Below, in pieces: positions 8,332 to 17,900 of a stretch of 64,000 nucleotides of DNA (its first letter is position 1; every line of letters starts with the position of its first letter). The DNA is from Schlegelella_A sp038231215 (lineage in GTDB: Bacteria > Pseudomonadota > Gammaproteobacteria > Burkholderiales > Burkholderiaceae_C), in NCBI GenBank assembly GCA_038231215.1, contig JBBRLS010000014.1:1-64000 (forward strand), in the 5' to 3' direction. Position numbers and translations under genes: made by a program. The notes under the pieces were generated by a model. That model worked only from the letters and a program-made list of their open reading frames with translations. It was not told the origin of the DNA and did no database searches.

Positions 8332-8400
8332 GTCATCCTGAGCGCAGCGAAGGATCTCAACCTCGGTGCAGATGAGATTCTTCGCTGCGCTCGGAATGAC
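8332..8400. repeat. Palindromic intergenic repeat (REP/MITE-like)
   Basis: The left arm begins GTCATCCTGAGCGCAGCGAA and the right arm is its near-complement ending GCTCGGAATGAC, with about 17 bases between. The arms pair over roughly 26 bases with few mismatches. It lies between the convergent stops of the binding-protein gene and hemL, so it may also stop transcription from both sides. This type of GTCATCCTGAGCG palindrome is dispersed in many bacterial genomes. Confidence 0.75.
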
Positions 8401-8430
8401 AATGGCACCGCCTACTGACAACGGCAGCGC

Positions 8431-9720
8431 TTACGAAGCGAGACTCGAGGCGGCGGCGGCGAGCGTTGCGGCGATCTCGGCCTCGCCGTGCGCGGCGCTG
8501 ACGAAGCCGGCTTCGTACATGGCCGGGGCCAGATAGACGCCACGGTCGAGCATGGCGTGGAAGAAGCGGTTGAAGCGCGCCGAATCGGTCGCCATCACGG
8601 CGCCGTAGTTTTGCGGCAATTCGGCAGCGAAGAAGAACCCGAACATGCCGCCTTCGCTGTCGCCCACCATCGGCACGCCGGCCGAATGCGCGGCGTCGAG
8701 CAGGCCGGCGACGAGCCCGGTCGTGCGTGCCGAGAGCGCTTCGAAGAATCCCGGTTTCGCGATCTCGCGCAAGGTGGCGAGGCCGCAGGCCGTGGCGACC
8801 GGATTGCCCGACAGCGTGCCCGCCTGATAGACCGGGCCGAGCGGCGCGAGCTGCTCCATCACCGCGCGCTTGCCGCCAAAGGCCGCCAGCGGCATGCCGC
8901 CGCCGATCACCTTGCCGAAGACGCTGAGATCGGGCGCGAAGCCGGGCAGCGAGCGCGCGTAGAGCGCCTGGGCGCTGCCAAGTCCGACGCGGAACCCGGT
9001 CATTACCTCATCGAAGACGAGCAGCGCGCCATGCTTGTTGCAGAGCTCGCGCAGCCGCTTCATGAAGGGCACGGCGGCACGCACGAAGTTCATGTTGCCG
9101 GCGATCGGCTCGATCATTACGCAGGCGATCTTCGCGCCGTGCAGGGCGAAGGCCTCGTCGAGCTGCGCCACGTTGTTGTATTCGAGGACGAGGGTGTCGC
9201 GCACGACCGCTTCGGGTACGCCGGCACTGGTCGGGTGGCCGAAGGTGGCGAGGCCCGATCCGGCCTTGACGAGCAGGGCGTCGGCGTGGCCGTGGTAGCA
9301 GCCCTCGAACTTGACGATCATGTTGCGGTCGGTCGCGCCGCGCGCCAGGCGCAGCGCGCTCATTGCCGCCTCGGTGCCCGAGCTGACGAGGCGCACCTGC
9401 TCCATGCTCGGCACGTGCTTCAGGATCTCTTCGGCGAGCTCGATCTCGCGCTCGGTTGGCGCGCCGAACGACAGGCCCTGGTCGACGGCCCGATGCACCG
9501 CCTCTTCGACGGCCGGGTGGCGATGGCCGAGGATCATCGGCCCCCACGAGCCGATGTAGTCGATGTAGCGTTTGCCTTCGGCGTCGAAGAGATGCGGGCC
9601 TGCGGCGCGAGCGATGAAGCGCGGCGTGCCGCCGACGGCGCGAAAGGCGCGCACCGGCGAGTTGACGCCGCCGGGGATGACGACGCGCGCGCGCTCGAAG
9701 AGCGCCGCGTTAGTGGACAT
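8431..9720 (-). CDS. hemL: Glutamate-1-semialdehyde 2,1-aminomutase HemL
   Basis: HemL converts glutamate-1-semialdehyde to 5-aminolevulinate using PLP/PMP, the second step of the C5 route to haem. The product is 429 residues, the usual length. Visible hallmarks are the N-terminal FERARVVIPGGVNSPVRAF, the PLP-site LVSSGTEAAMSALRLAR, CYHGHADALLVKAGSG, the cofactor aspartate in LVFDEVMTGFRVG, and the Schiff-base Lys270 in FGKVIGGGMPL. It sits downstream of the ThiD-like kinase gene with an 11-base overlap, so the two are co-transcribed. Confidence 0.97.
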   Translation of the reverse strand: MSTNAALFERARVVIPGGVNSPVRAFRAVGGTPRFIARAAGPHLFDAEGKRYIDYIGSWGPMILGHRHPAVEEAVHRAVDQGLSFGAPTEREIELAEEILKHVPSMEQVRLVSSGTEAAMSALRLARGATDRNMIVKFEGCYHGHADALLVKAGSGLATFGHPTSAGVPEAVVRDTLVLEYNNVAQLDEAFALHGAKIACVMIEPIAGNMNFVRAAVPFMKRLRELCNKHGALLVFDEVMTGFRVGLGSAQALYARSLPGFAPDLSVFGKVIGGGMPLAAFGGKRAVMEQLAPLGPVYQAGTLSGNPVATACGLATLREIAKPGFFEALSARTTGLVAGLLDAAHSAGVPMVGDSEGGMFGFFFAAELPQNYGAVMATDSARFNRFFHAMLDRGVYLAPAMYEAGFVSAAHGEAEIAATLAAAASSLAS

Positions 9721-10651
9721 GACGCGGACTTCTGGGCGTCGTCTGTCCGTCGCCTTCGGTCGGATCGGCATCGTCGGCCGCGGCGCCTTCTTCGTCCTCT
9801 TCGGGAAGAGCCCAGAAGAAACGGTCGGGGATGACGTTGCCCATGCCCGGACGAAAGCCGGCGTCGAGCGCCTGGTCGAGAAAGGCCAGTGCTTCGCCGA
9901 CCGCGGCGTGCAGTTCCACGCCGGTGGCGAGCAGCGCTGCGAGAGCGGCCGACAGCGTCTCGCCGGCGCCGACGAAGGTCGCCTCGAAGCGCTCGAACTT
10001 CTCGCCGGTGATGGCGCCCTGCGCGTTGGCGAGCACGTTGTCGAGAAACTGGTCGGGCAGGGGCACGCTGGTGACGAGCACGTAGCGCGTGCCGTGCTTG
10101 TTGGCCGCCACCGCAATCTCGCGCGACGACGGCGGCCGCTCGCCGTCCCAGTCGGGCAGCAGGAAGTCGGACAGGGTCTGGTGGCTGCCGACCAGCACCT
10201 CGGTCTGCGGCAGCACCAGCTCGCGAAAGGCCTCGAGATAGGACTGCTGCTCGTCTTCCTCGACGAAGGCGAGGTTGGGCAGGTAGGCCACGAGCGGCAC
10301 GTCGGGATAGTCGGCGAGGATCTCGGCGACCGCGCTCACGCCTTCGGTCGAGCCGAGAAAGCCGACCTTCCAGGCGGCGATGGTCACGTCCTCGAGCACG
10401 CTGCGCGCCTGCTCGACGATGACGTCGGCCTCGATCGCGTGGTGGTCGAAGATCTCGGCGGTGTCGCGCATGACGATGCTCGTGACCACGGGCAGCGCAT
10501 GCGCGCCCATCGCCGCGATGGTCGCCACGTCGCCGGCCGAGCCGCCGGCGCCGCTCGGGTCGCTGACGTTGAAACTCATGACGCAGGCCGGTGCGGGTTG
10601 CTCGGCGGGACCTTCGGCGTCGGCCTCGGCAGCAGGAGAGATGGCAGTCAT
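9710..10651 (-). CDS. ThiD/PdxK-like phosphomethylpyrimidine or pyridoxal kinase
   Basis: The product is 313 residues with a ribokinase-like fold. The N-terminal substrate site (NVSDPSGAGGSAGDVATIAA) matches ThiD. The anion-hole and catalytic segment reads FVGAGETLSAALAALLA. In ThiD the aligned residue is Cys (GTGC) and in pyridoxal kinases Asp (GTGD); here it is Glu. The protein has an Ala/Glu-rich leader and an acidic C-terminal tail not found in E. coli ThiD. The hemL-adjacent, rubredoxin-divergent position is typical of betaproteobacteria, where it is annotated as thiamine-pathway kinase. Vitamin B6 or HMP kinase activity is unproven. Confidence 0.8.
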   Translation of the reverse strand: MTAISPAAEADAEGPAEQPAPACVMSFNVSDPSGAGGSAGDVATIAAMGAHALPVVTSIVMRDTAEIFDHHAIEADVIVEQARSVLEDVTIAAWKVGFLGSTEGVSAVAEILADYPDVPLVAYLPNLAFVEEDEQQSYLEAFRELVLPQTEVLVGSHQTLSDFLLPDWDGERPPSSREIAVAANKHGTRYVLVTSVPLPDQFLDNVLANAQGAITGEKFERFEATFVGAGETLSAALAALLATGVELHAAVGEALAFLDQALDAGFRPGMGNVIPDRFFWALPEEDEEGAAADDADPTEGDGQTTPRSPRHVH

Positions 10652-10770
10652 GGGATGCTCGGAAGGCGCGAGGAGAGCCGTTGGCACGAGGCCGTGGCGG
10701 ACCTCTAGCCGAACGTGAAGAATGTTGCGTATGTACCTACAGCGCCTTGCTTTTCCTCGAAGGCACGTGT

Positions 10771-10792
10771 CTACAATCTCGCTGCATTGTAG
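10771..10792. promoter_or_regulatory. Perfect inverted repeat between divergent ThiD-like and rubredoxin genes
   Basis: CTACAAT, 8 bases, ATTGTAG. Each arm also reads as a -10 hexamer (TACAAT) pointing outward: plus strand 10772-10777 towards rubredoxin, minus strand 10786-10791 towards the ThiD-like gene. The arrangement is compatible with overlapping divergent promoters or an operator. -35 boxes are weak (TTGCTT at 10747-10752 on the plus strand, with a 19-base spacer). Confidence 0.5.
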
Positions 10793-10811
10793 TGAAGGCA
10801 TGGCCTGACCC

Positions 10812-10997
10812 GTGAGCGACCCAGTGACCGAGACGAAGACCTGGATGTGCCTGATCTGCGGATGGATCTACGACGAAGCGGCAGGCGACCCCGAACATGG
10901 TCTCGCTGCCGGTACCGTATGGGCCGACGTGCCGATGAACTGGACGTGTCCGGAATGCGGCGCTCGCAAGGAAGACTTCGAGATGGTGCAAATCTAG
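10812..10997 (+). CDS. Rubredoxin
   Basis: The product is 61 residues, a small one-iron electron carrier. The iron is held by Cys13 and Cys16 (CLIC) and Cys46 and Cys49 (CPEC), each followed by Gly. The family core WMCLICGWIYDEAAGDPE and the aromatic residues around it are all present. The GTG start gives a short extra N-terminus typical of betaproteobacterial rubredoxins. It is transcribed away from the ThiD-like gene and towards the pil chemosensory genes. Confidence 0.95.
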   Translation: MSDPVTETKTWMCLICGWIYDEAAGDPEHGLAAGTVWADVPMNWTCPECGARKEDFEMVQI

Positions 10998-11079
10998 ATG
11001 GTGCCCATCCGGATCGTGCGAACTCGAACGCGGATCGCCGAGCACGCGCCGGTATGAGAGCCAGACAGGAGAACGCCAG

Positions 11080-11478
11080 GTGAGCAACGAGGCCGCAGCC
11101 GATTCCCCAGGACTCAAGGTGCTCGTCATCGACGACAGCAACACGATCCGGCGCAGCGCCGAGATCTTCCTGAAGCAGGGCGGCTATGAAGTGCTCCTTG
11201 CCGAAGACGGCTTCGACGCGCTCTCCAAGGTCAACGACCACGACCCGGACCTGATCTTCTGCGACATCCTGATGCCGCGCCTCGACGGCTACCAGACCTG
11301 CGCGATCATCAAGCGCAACCTCAAGTTCGCCGGCGTGCCCATCATCATGCTGTCGTCGAAGGACGGCCTGTTCGACAAGGCGCGCGGCCGGATGGTCGGC
11401 TCCGAGGACTATCTCACCAAGCCGTTCACGAAAGACCAGCTGCTGCACGCCGTGCAGCAGCATCGGCGAGTCGCGTGA
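11080..11478 (+). CDS. pilG: Twitching motility response regulator PilG
   Basis: The product is a single receiver domain of 132 residues. The acidic pocket (VIDDSN), phospho-acceptor Asp in FCDILMPRLDGY, Thr/Ser in MLSSKDG and Lys in TKPFTK are all intact. In Pseudomonas-type systems PilG is phosphorylated by ChpA and promotes pilus extension and cAMP-linked control. The GTG start is preceded by GGAG about 10 bases upstream. It is the first gene of the pilGHIJ-chpA cluster. Confidence 0.93.
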   Translation: MSNEAAADSPGLKVLVIDDSNTIRRSAEIFLKQGGYEVLLAEDGFDALSKVNDHDPDLIFCDILMPRLDGYQTCAIIKRNLKFAGVPIIMLSSKDGLFDKARGRMVGSEDYLTKPFTKDQLLHAVQQHRRVA

Positions 11479-11540
11479 TGCGCCGGCGCATTCGCGCTGC
11501 GGCGACGGCGCGCCGCCATTGAGTTGAGAAGCGAGACACC

Positions 11541-11906
11541 ATGCCGATCCAGAAGATCCTGCTCGTCGACGATTCCAAGACCGAGCTTTTCCATCTTTCC
11601 GACCTGCTCGGCAAGCGCGGCTTCGACGTGCGCACCGCCGAGAACGGCGAAGACGCGATGAAGAAGCTCGGCGAGGAAAAGCCCGACCTGATCCTGATGG
11701 ACGTCGTCATGCCCGGCCAGAACGGCTTCCAGCTCACACGCGCGATCACGCGTGACCCGCGCTTCTCGAACGTGCCGGTCATCATGTGCACGAGCAAGAA
11801 CCAGGAAACCGACAAGGTCTGGGGCATGCGCCAGGGTGCGCGCGACTACATCGTCAAGCCGGTCGATCCGACGGAGCTGATGGCGAAGATTCGCGCCTTC
11901 GACTGA
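11541..11906 (+). CDS. pilH: Twitching motility response regulator PilH
   Basis: The product is a single receiver domain of 121 residues. It starts MPIQKILLVDDSKTELFHLS, with phospho-acceptor Asp in LILMDVVMPGQNGFQ, Thr in MCTSKNQ and Lys in VKPVDP. PilH is the second output regulator of the Chp system and is thought to act on retraction or as a phosphate sink. It lies 62 bases after pilG, and a dispersed intergenic repeat separates it from pilI. Confidence 0.93.
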   Translation: MPIQKILLVDDSKTELFHLSDLLGKRGFDVRTAENGEDAMKKLGEEKPDLILMDVVMPGQNGFQLTRAITRDPRFSNVPVIMCTSKNQETDKVWGMRQGARDYIVKPVDPTELMAKIRAFD

Positions 11907-11917
11907 ATGCAGATGGC

Positions 11918-11983
11918 GCCCCCACGCTCACTTCGTTCGCTGCCCCCCGCGGGGGCGTCCGCGCCCTTGGGGCGGCCCGGCGG
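11918..11983. repeat. Dispersed intergenic repeat, copy 1
   Basis: The sequence shares ACGCTCAC, TTCGCTGCCCCCCG and CTTGGGGCGGCCCGGCG in the same order and spacing with the stretch at 40199-40263. The core folds as a hairpin (GCCCCC, CGC, GGGGGC at 11942-11956). It lies within the pil operon between pilH and pilI, so it is transcribed. Confidence 0.8.
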
Positions 11984-11996
11984 GCGCTGAGCGGGA

Positions 11997-12515
11997 ATGG
12001 CAAACAAGCAGGCCCTGCGTGACCTCCAGACCCGGCTTGCCGTCCGTCTGCAGGCGGCGCGCACCGAGCCGCTCGGCCGCTCGTGGCTTGCCGTCGAATG
12101 CAGTTCGCGCGGCTTTCTCTTTCCCTTGCGCGACGCCGGCGAGATCTTCGCCATGTCGCCCCTGGTCCACGTGCCGCACAGCCATCGCTGGTTTCTCGGC
12201 GTCGCCAACCTGCGCGGGCATCTGCACGGTGTCGTCGACCTGGCCGGCTTTCTCGGCGTCAAGACCGTCGAGAGCGGCCGCGAGCAGGCGCGACTGGTCG
12301 GCTTCAACCAGTCGCTCGACATCAATTGCGTGCTGCTCGTCGACCGGCTTTCGGGTCTGCGCAGCGAAAGCGACCTGACGCGCGACAGCGACGAAGCGGG
12401 CGCCCATCCGGCATTCGTCGGCGCGCGCTATCGCGATGCCTCGGCGCGCGTCTGGCAGGAGCTGAGCCTGGTCGAGTTGGCCGGCAATGGCCTGTTTCTG
12501 AAAATCGTCGGCTGA
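11997..12515 (+). CDS. pilI: Type IV pilus chemotaxis adaptor PilI (CheW domain)
   Basis: The product is 172 residues and covers one CheW fold. Typical elements are the hydrophobic beta strands around WLAVECSSRGFLFPL, the GVANLRGHLHGVVDLAGFLG segment equivalent to CheW's G(I/V)xNLRG(x)xxPVxDL, and a C-terminal LVELAGNGLFLKIVG strand. It links the receptor PilJ to the kinase ChpA. The ATG is weakly preceded by GCGGGA. Position and order (pilG-H-I-J-chpA) support the assignment. Confidence 0.92.
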   Translation: MANKQALRDLQTRLAVRLQAARTEPLGRSWLAVECSSRGFLFPLRDAGEIFAMSPLVHVPHSHRWFLGVANLRGHLHGVVDLAGFLGVKTVESGREQARLVGFNQSLDINCVLLVDRLSGLRSESDLTRDSDEAGAHPAFVGARYRDASARVWQELSLVELAGNGLFLKIVG

Positions 12516-12542
12516 GACTGAAGAATCCTCGAGGGGGGCCAT

Positions 12543-14906
12543 ATGAGCTTCGTGAACAAGATCAAGGGATGGGGTCAGAAGAGTCCGGCGCCCGAGCACG
12601 ACGTGCTGGAGCACGACGCGGCCTTCGCCGACGCCTATGCGCAGGCGGGCAGCAGCGCGGCGCTGGCGCCGCCGGACCTGCCGCTTCCCGACGTCGACCT
12701 CGACGCTCCTGCGCCTTTCGACGCCGAGCACGTCGGCGCCGCCGAGGGGCTGTCCAACCCGTCGATCATTTCCGAGGCGGTGCCATCCGAGATCGCCGAC
12801 TTCACCGAGACGCGCCTGCAGGGCGCCGACACCGGCGTTGCGCCGCTCGGCGGCAGCCTGCCCCTGATCGGCAAGCGGCCGGTCGCCGAGCAACAGCGCA
12901 TCCTGCTTGGCCTGCTCGGTCTCGGCCTGATCGGCCTGATCGTCGTGACGATCTACTCCTTCGTCTCGGCCGGCCGCGGCTCGGCCCAGGTCGGCGCGAC
13001 CGGCCAGGCGCTGATGCAGTCGCAGCGGCTCGCCAAGTCGGTGTCGCAGGCGATCGTCGGCACGGCCACGGCGTTTGCGGAGGTCAAGGAAAGCGTCGAG
13101 GTGCTGGCGAGCAATGTGCGCAGCCTGAAGACCGGTCAAGGCAACGTCGCCGCGGCGCCCTCGAGCGTGCAGGACGCGCTCGACGCGGTCGTCCCGCTGG
13201 TCGACCGCGCCGAGAAGAACGCCAACGTCATCGTCGCCCAGCAGAAGGCGCTCACCGGGGTCGGCCAGTCGCTGCGCGCCATCAACCGGCAATCGTTCGA
13301 CCTGCTCGAAGCGGCCGAGGCGATCCTGTCGATGAAGCTGCAGCGCGACGTCAATCCGATCGAGGTCTCGGCACTGAGCCAGGTCGTCATGCTGACGCAG
13401 CGGATCGGCAAGTCGGCCAACGAATTCCTCACCGCCGAGGGCGTCAGCCCCGAGGCCGTGTTCCTGCTCGACAAGGACCTCAACTCGTTCAACGAGATCA
13501 CCAAGGCGCTGCTCGATGGCAATGCGCAGATGAGCCTGCCCGGCATCCGCGACCCTCAGGTCAAGGAGCGCCTCGTCGCGCTCGTCAAGCTCTACCAGGA
13601 GACGAAGACGCGGGGCGCGACCATTCTCAGCAACCTGCCCGGCCTCAATGCGGCGCGCGACGCGCAGACGGCGATCGTCGGCGACAGCGAGGCGCTGCGC
13701 AAGAACCTCGAGGTCGTGCAGGACCGGCTCGGGACGGAGACCAGCCTGGGCGGATTGACGATCTCGCTGCTCGTGCTCTTCGCCGTGCTCGTGATCGCCG
13801 GCGGCTACGGCTTTCTGCGCGTGTACGTGACCGAGCAGGGCCAGCGCGCTTCGCTGGCGCAAAGCCGGCGTGTCGAGGCCGAGGGCCAGGAGCAGGAAGC
13901 CAAGCGCGTCAACGACGCCAACCAGGCGGCCATTCTTCGCTTGATGAACGAGTTGCAAGGCGTTGCCGAAGGCGACCTGACGCAGCAGGCGACGGTGACC
14001 GAAGACATCACGGGCGCGATCGCCGACTCGGTGAACTACACGGTGGAGGAGCTGCGCACGCTGGTGTCGCAGGTGCAGGGCACGGTCAGCCGCGTTGCAG
14101 CGACGACCGAGCAGGTCGAGGCCAACTCGACCGAGCTGCTCGCGGCTTCTTCCGAGCAGCTGCGCGAGATTCGCGACACTGGCGAGTCGGTGCTGCAGAT
14201 GGCCGGCCGAATCAACAACGTGTCGGCACAGGCGCAGGAAACGGCCGGCGTCGCGCGGCAATCGCTGATCGCGGCCGAGTCGGGTCTCAAGGCGGTGCAG
14301 AACACGATCGGCGGCATGAACGCGATCCGCGACCAGATCCAGGAGACGTCGAAGCGGATCAAGCGGCTGGGCGAGTCGTCGCAGGAGATCGGCGAAATCA
14401 CCGAGCTGATTTCCGACATTACCGAGCAGACCAACGTGCTGGCGTTGAACGCCGCCATCCAGGCGGCTTCCGCCGGCGACGCGGGCCGGGGCTTCTCGGT
14501 CGTCGCCGAGGAAGTGCAGCGACTGGCCGAGCGCTCGGCCGACGCGACGCGCCAGATCGCCGCGCTGGTGAAGACGATTCAGACCGACACGCAGGATGCG
14601 GTCGGCGCCATGGAACGATCGACGCAGGGCGTGGTCGAGGGAACGCGACTGTCGGACGCGGCCGGTACGGCGCTCGGCGAGATCGACAAGATCACGCGCC
14701 AGCTGACCGACCTCGTCGCCTCGATCTCGAAGCAGTCGCTCTCCGAAGCGCAGTCGGCCAACGTCGTCGCTGCCAACATCCAGCACATCTTCGCCGTCAC
14801 CGAGCAGACCGGCGAGGGCACGCGCTCGACGGCGCAGATGGTGCGCGAGCTGTCGCGGACGGCCGAGGAGCTCAACCAGTCGGTGGCGCGATTCAAGATC
14901 GCCTGA
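12543..14906 (+). CDS. pilJ: Type IV pilus methyl-accepting chemotaxis receptor PilJ
   Basis: The product is 787 residues. It has a longer cytoplasmic N-terminus than a standard receptor (about 115 residues, acidic), TM1 at about 120-142 (LLGLLGLGLIGLIVVTIYSF), a periplasmic PilJ-type helical sensor with repeated helical motifs, TM2 at about 402-425, a HAMP region and a coiled-coil signalling domain. The hairpin tip is visible (LALNAAIQAASAGDAGRGF, then VVAEEVQRLAERS). It senses pilus or surface contact and signals through PilI to ChpA. A strong GAGGGGGG precedes the ATG. Confidence 0.95.
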   Translation: MSFVNKIKGWGQKSPAPEHDVLEHDAAFADAYAQAGSSAALAPPDLPLPDVDLDAPAPFDAEHVGAAEGLSNPSIISEAVPSEIADFTETRLQGADTGVAPLGGSLPLIGKRPVAEQQRILLGLLGLGLIGLIVVTIYSFVSAGRGSAQVGATGQALMQSQRLAKSVSQAIVGTATAFAEVKESVEVLASNVRSLKTGQGNVAAAPSSVQDALDAVVPLVDRAEKNANVIVAQQKALTGVGQSLRAINRQSFDLLEAAEAILSMKLQRDVNPIEVSALSQVVMLTQRIGKSANEFLTAEGVSPEAVFLLDKDLNSFNEITKALLDGNAQMSLPGIRDPQVKERLVALVKLYQETKTRGATILSNLPGLNAARDAQTAIVGDSEALRKNLEVVQDRLGTETSLGGLTISLLVLFAVLVIAGGYGFLRVYVTEQGQRASLAQSRRVEAEGQEQEAKRVNDANQAAILRLMNELQGVAEGDLTQQATVTEDITGAIADSVNYTVEELRTLVSQVQGTVSRVAATTEQVEANSTELLAASSEQLREIRDTGESVLQMAGRINNVSAQAQETAGVARQSLIAAESGLKAVQNTIGGMNAIRDQIQETSKRIKRLGESSQEIGEITELISDITEQTNVLALNAAIQAASAGDAGRGFSVVAEEVQRLAERSADATRQIAALVKTIQTDTQDAVGAMERSTQGVVEGTRLSDAAGTALGEIDKITRQLTDLVASISKQSLSEAQSANVVAANIQHIFAVTEQTGEGTRSTAQMVRELSRTAEELNQSVARFKIA

Positions 14907-14972
14907 TCGACGCCGTCACTTCCTGATCGGGCGCCGCGCGCCCTAACTTCCAAGCTTGCCGAGGCGCCGCCC

Positions 14973-17900
14973 ATGGACAGCACGCTCGACGAATCCGCCG
15001 CCGCGAATCCGGTGCCTCCGACCGGCGACGACCTGAGCGCGATCGCCTGGGTGCAGGAAGAACTGCGCCGCTCGCTCGAAGCGGCGCACAAGGCGCTGCG
15101 CCGCTTTCTGAAGGACTTGGAAGCAGTCACCGGCTCCGACCTCGACCACGTCGATCCCGGCGTGCTGCGCACCGCGCGCTCGCAGATCCACCAGGGCGTC
15201 GGCGCGCTCGAGCTGGTCGGCCTGCCGGCGCCGGCGATCGTGCTGCGCGCCAGCGAGTCGGCGGTGCAGCGCAGCATCGCGCGGCCGCAGTCGCTGACGC
15301 CCGAACTCGTCGCCGACATCGAGCGCTCGTCGTTCGCGCTGCTCGACTTCCTTTCGCGCGTGCTCGGCGGCAAGACCGTCTCGCCGCTCTCGCTGTTCCC
15401 CCAGTACCGCGCCGTGCAGGAGGCGGTCGAGGCCGAGCGCGTCCATCCGGCAGACCTCTGGTCCATGGACTGGCGCTGGCGCGAGATTGAGAGCGACCCG
15501 GCCGTCGTGCCGCGCAAGGCCGAAGCCGACATCCGCGGCCAGCTCGAGGGCCACCTGCTGCATCTCATGCGCGGCACGCAGGCGCTCACCGCGGCGGCGA
15601 AGATGAGCGAGCTCTCGGCCGGCCTCGCCGCCGGCTCGGCGCACCCGCAGGTGAAGAGCTTCTGGAACCTCGCCGCGGCGATGTTCGAGGCGCAGCATCA
15701 CGGCCTGCTCGGCTTCGACGTCTTCACCAAGCGCGTCGCTTCGCGGCTGCTCGCGCAGTTCCGCATCCTGCAGCGCGGCGACTCCGACGTCTCGGAACGA
15801 CTCGCCCGCGACCTGCTCTTTTTCTGCGCGCAGGCGGCACCCGGGTCGCCGGGGCTCCGGCTGCCGCGGCTGGCCGCCGCGCGCGCCGCCTACGGTCTGC
15901 CCGAGCAGACGCCGACCGACTACTCGTTGAGCGTGCTCGGCCGCTTCGATCCGGCGATCATCACGCACGCCAAGAAGCGCGTCGTCGCCGCCAAGGAAGC
16001 GTGGTCGGCGACGGCGGGCGGCGAGATGCATCGCATCTCCGGCCTGGCCGAGCAGTTTGCGCTGGTAGGCGATTCGTTGCGAAAGCTTTTTCCCTACGGC
16101 GAATCGTTCGCTGCCGAGCTGCAGACCGCGGTCGCGCAGACGCAGGCGGCGAACGCCGCGCCGCCCGCGCCGCTGGCCATGGAAGTGGCGACCAGCCTGC
16201 TCTACATCGAGGCCGCGCTCGAAGACGGCGACTTCGACGATCCCGATCACGCCGACCGCGTGCGCCGCCTTGGCGAGCGCCTCGCCGCGGTCCGCCAGAA
16301 CGCGCCGCCCGAGCCGCTAGAGACGTGGATGGAGGAGCTCTATCGCCGCGTCTCCGACAGGCAGACCATGGGCAGTGTCGTCCAGGAGCTGCGCGCCTCG
16401 CTCAGCGTCGCTGAAAAGGCGATCGACGACTTCTTCCGCAACCCGGCCAACCCCGGCGTGCTGATCGATGTGCCGGCCCAGTTCGCCTCGATGCGCGGCG
16501 TGCTTTCGGTGCTCGGCATGGACCAGGCGTCGCAGGCGCTGCTGCGCATGCGCGACGAGGTGCACGGACTGGCGTCGACCGAAGTCGACCCGGCGCGCGT
16601 TGCCCAGGCGGGCGTGTTCGACCGGCTCGCCGGCAACCTGAGCGCGCTCGGATTCATGATCGACATGCTGAGCGTGCAGCCGCAGCTCGCCAAGTCGCTG
16701 TTCGTGTTCAACGCCGAGGCCGGCACGCTCGCGCCCGTGATGGGCCGCGCCGATCCGGCCAAGGCGAACAAGCCGGGGCCCACGCCGGTCGAGCCGCGCC
16801 TGATCGAGCAGGCGCAGATGCTCGCCTTCAGCTCGGTGCGCGACGACGTGTCCCTGCAGGAAGTGACGCTCGAGCTCGAGCGCCTTTCTCACGAGGCACA
16901 GGCGGCCGACCAGCCGGCGCTGGCCGCGGCGGTCCTGAAAGCGCAGGAAGCGATCGTCAACGCCGCCGATGACCCGGTCAAGGTGACGACGGCGCGCGGT
17001 GAGCTTTCCGAGGCGCTGGTCGACTTCGTCGCCACGGCGACCGAGCCGGCCGGCTTCGAGCCGGTGAGCGAGCTCATGCCGCTCGCGCCGATGAAGCCGA
17101 TCGCGCTGATCGGCGATCTCGAGCACGACGACGAGATGCGCGAGGTCTTCCTGGAAGAAGCGCGCGAGGTGATCGAGGGCGCGCGGGCGGCGTCGGCCGA
17201 GCTCGCGCACGCGCCCGGCGACCTCGGTCTCCTGACGACGGTGCGGCGCGCCTTCCACACCCTCAAGGGCAGCTCGCGGATGGTTGGCCTGAAGGCCTTC
17301 GGCGAAGCGGCCTGGGCCGGCGAGCAGGTCTTCAACGCGCAGCTTGCCGAGCAACGCGACGCTGAGCCGCCGCTCGTCGAGTTCGCGAGCTGGGTGCTCG
17401 GCCAGCTCTCGAGTTGGGTCGAGGACATCGCCGCGCACCGCGACGACGGACGCAGCGAAGGCGAGATCAAGGTCGCCGCCGACCGCGTCGCGCGGCGCCT
17501 GCAAGCCGGCGAGGCGAGCTCCGACATCGCCTTGCCGATCGGCCTGCCCGACGACCTGCCGAGCGCTGACGATCTCGACTTCAGCAGCCCGCCGCGCTCC
17601 GAAGCGAAATTCATGGAGCCGGGCTCCGAAGTGGCCTTCGAGCTCGACCTGTCGGGCCTCGAACGACTCGACGACGCGCCCGCTGCGTCGATCGACCTGC
17701 CGACGATCGACTTGTCTGCGACGGCAATGTTCGACCGCTTCGACGACGCGATGCAGACGACGCTGACGAACGCGCAGTTCGACGAAGTGCCGAGCGGCAT
17801 GATCGATCTCGACCTCGGCAGCCCCTCGGAGGCGACGCCGCACATCGAACTGCTCGCGCCGAGCCGCGACGATGGTCGAGGCGACGCCGGCCACGATCTG

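Noticed and set aside
11928..14786. A 952-codon open frame on the minus strand opposite pilI and pilJ
   Set aside because: It is the antisense shadow of two well-supported plus-strand genes; the translation is Arg/Asp/Leu-rich low complexity typical of high-GC antisense frames.
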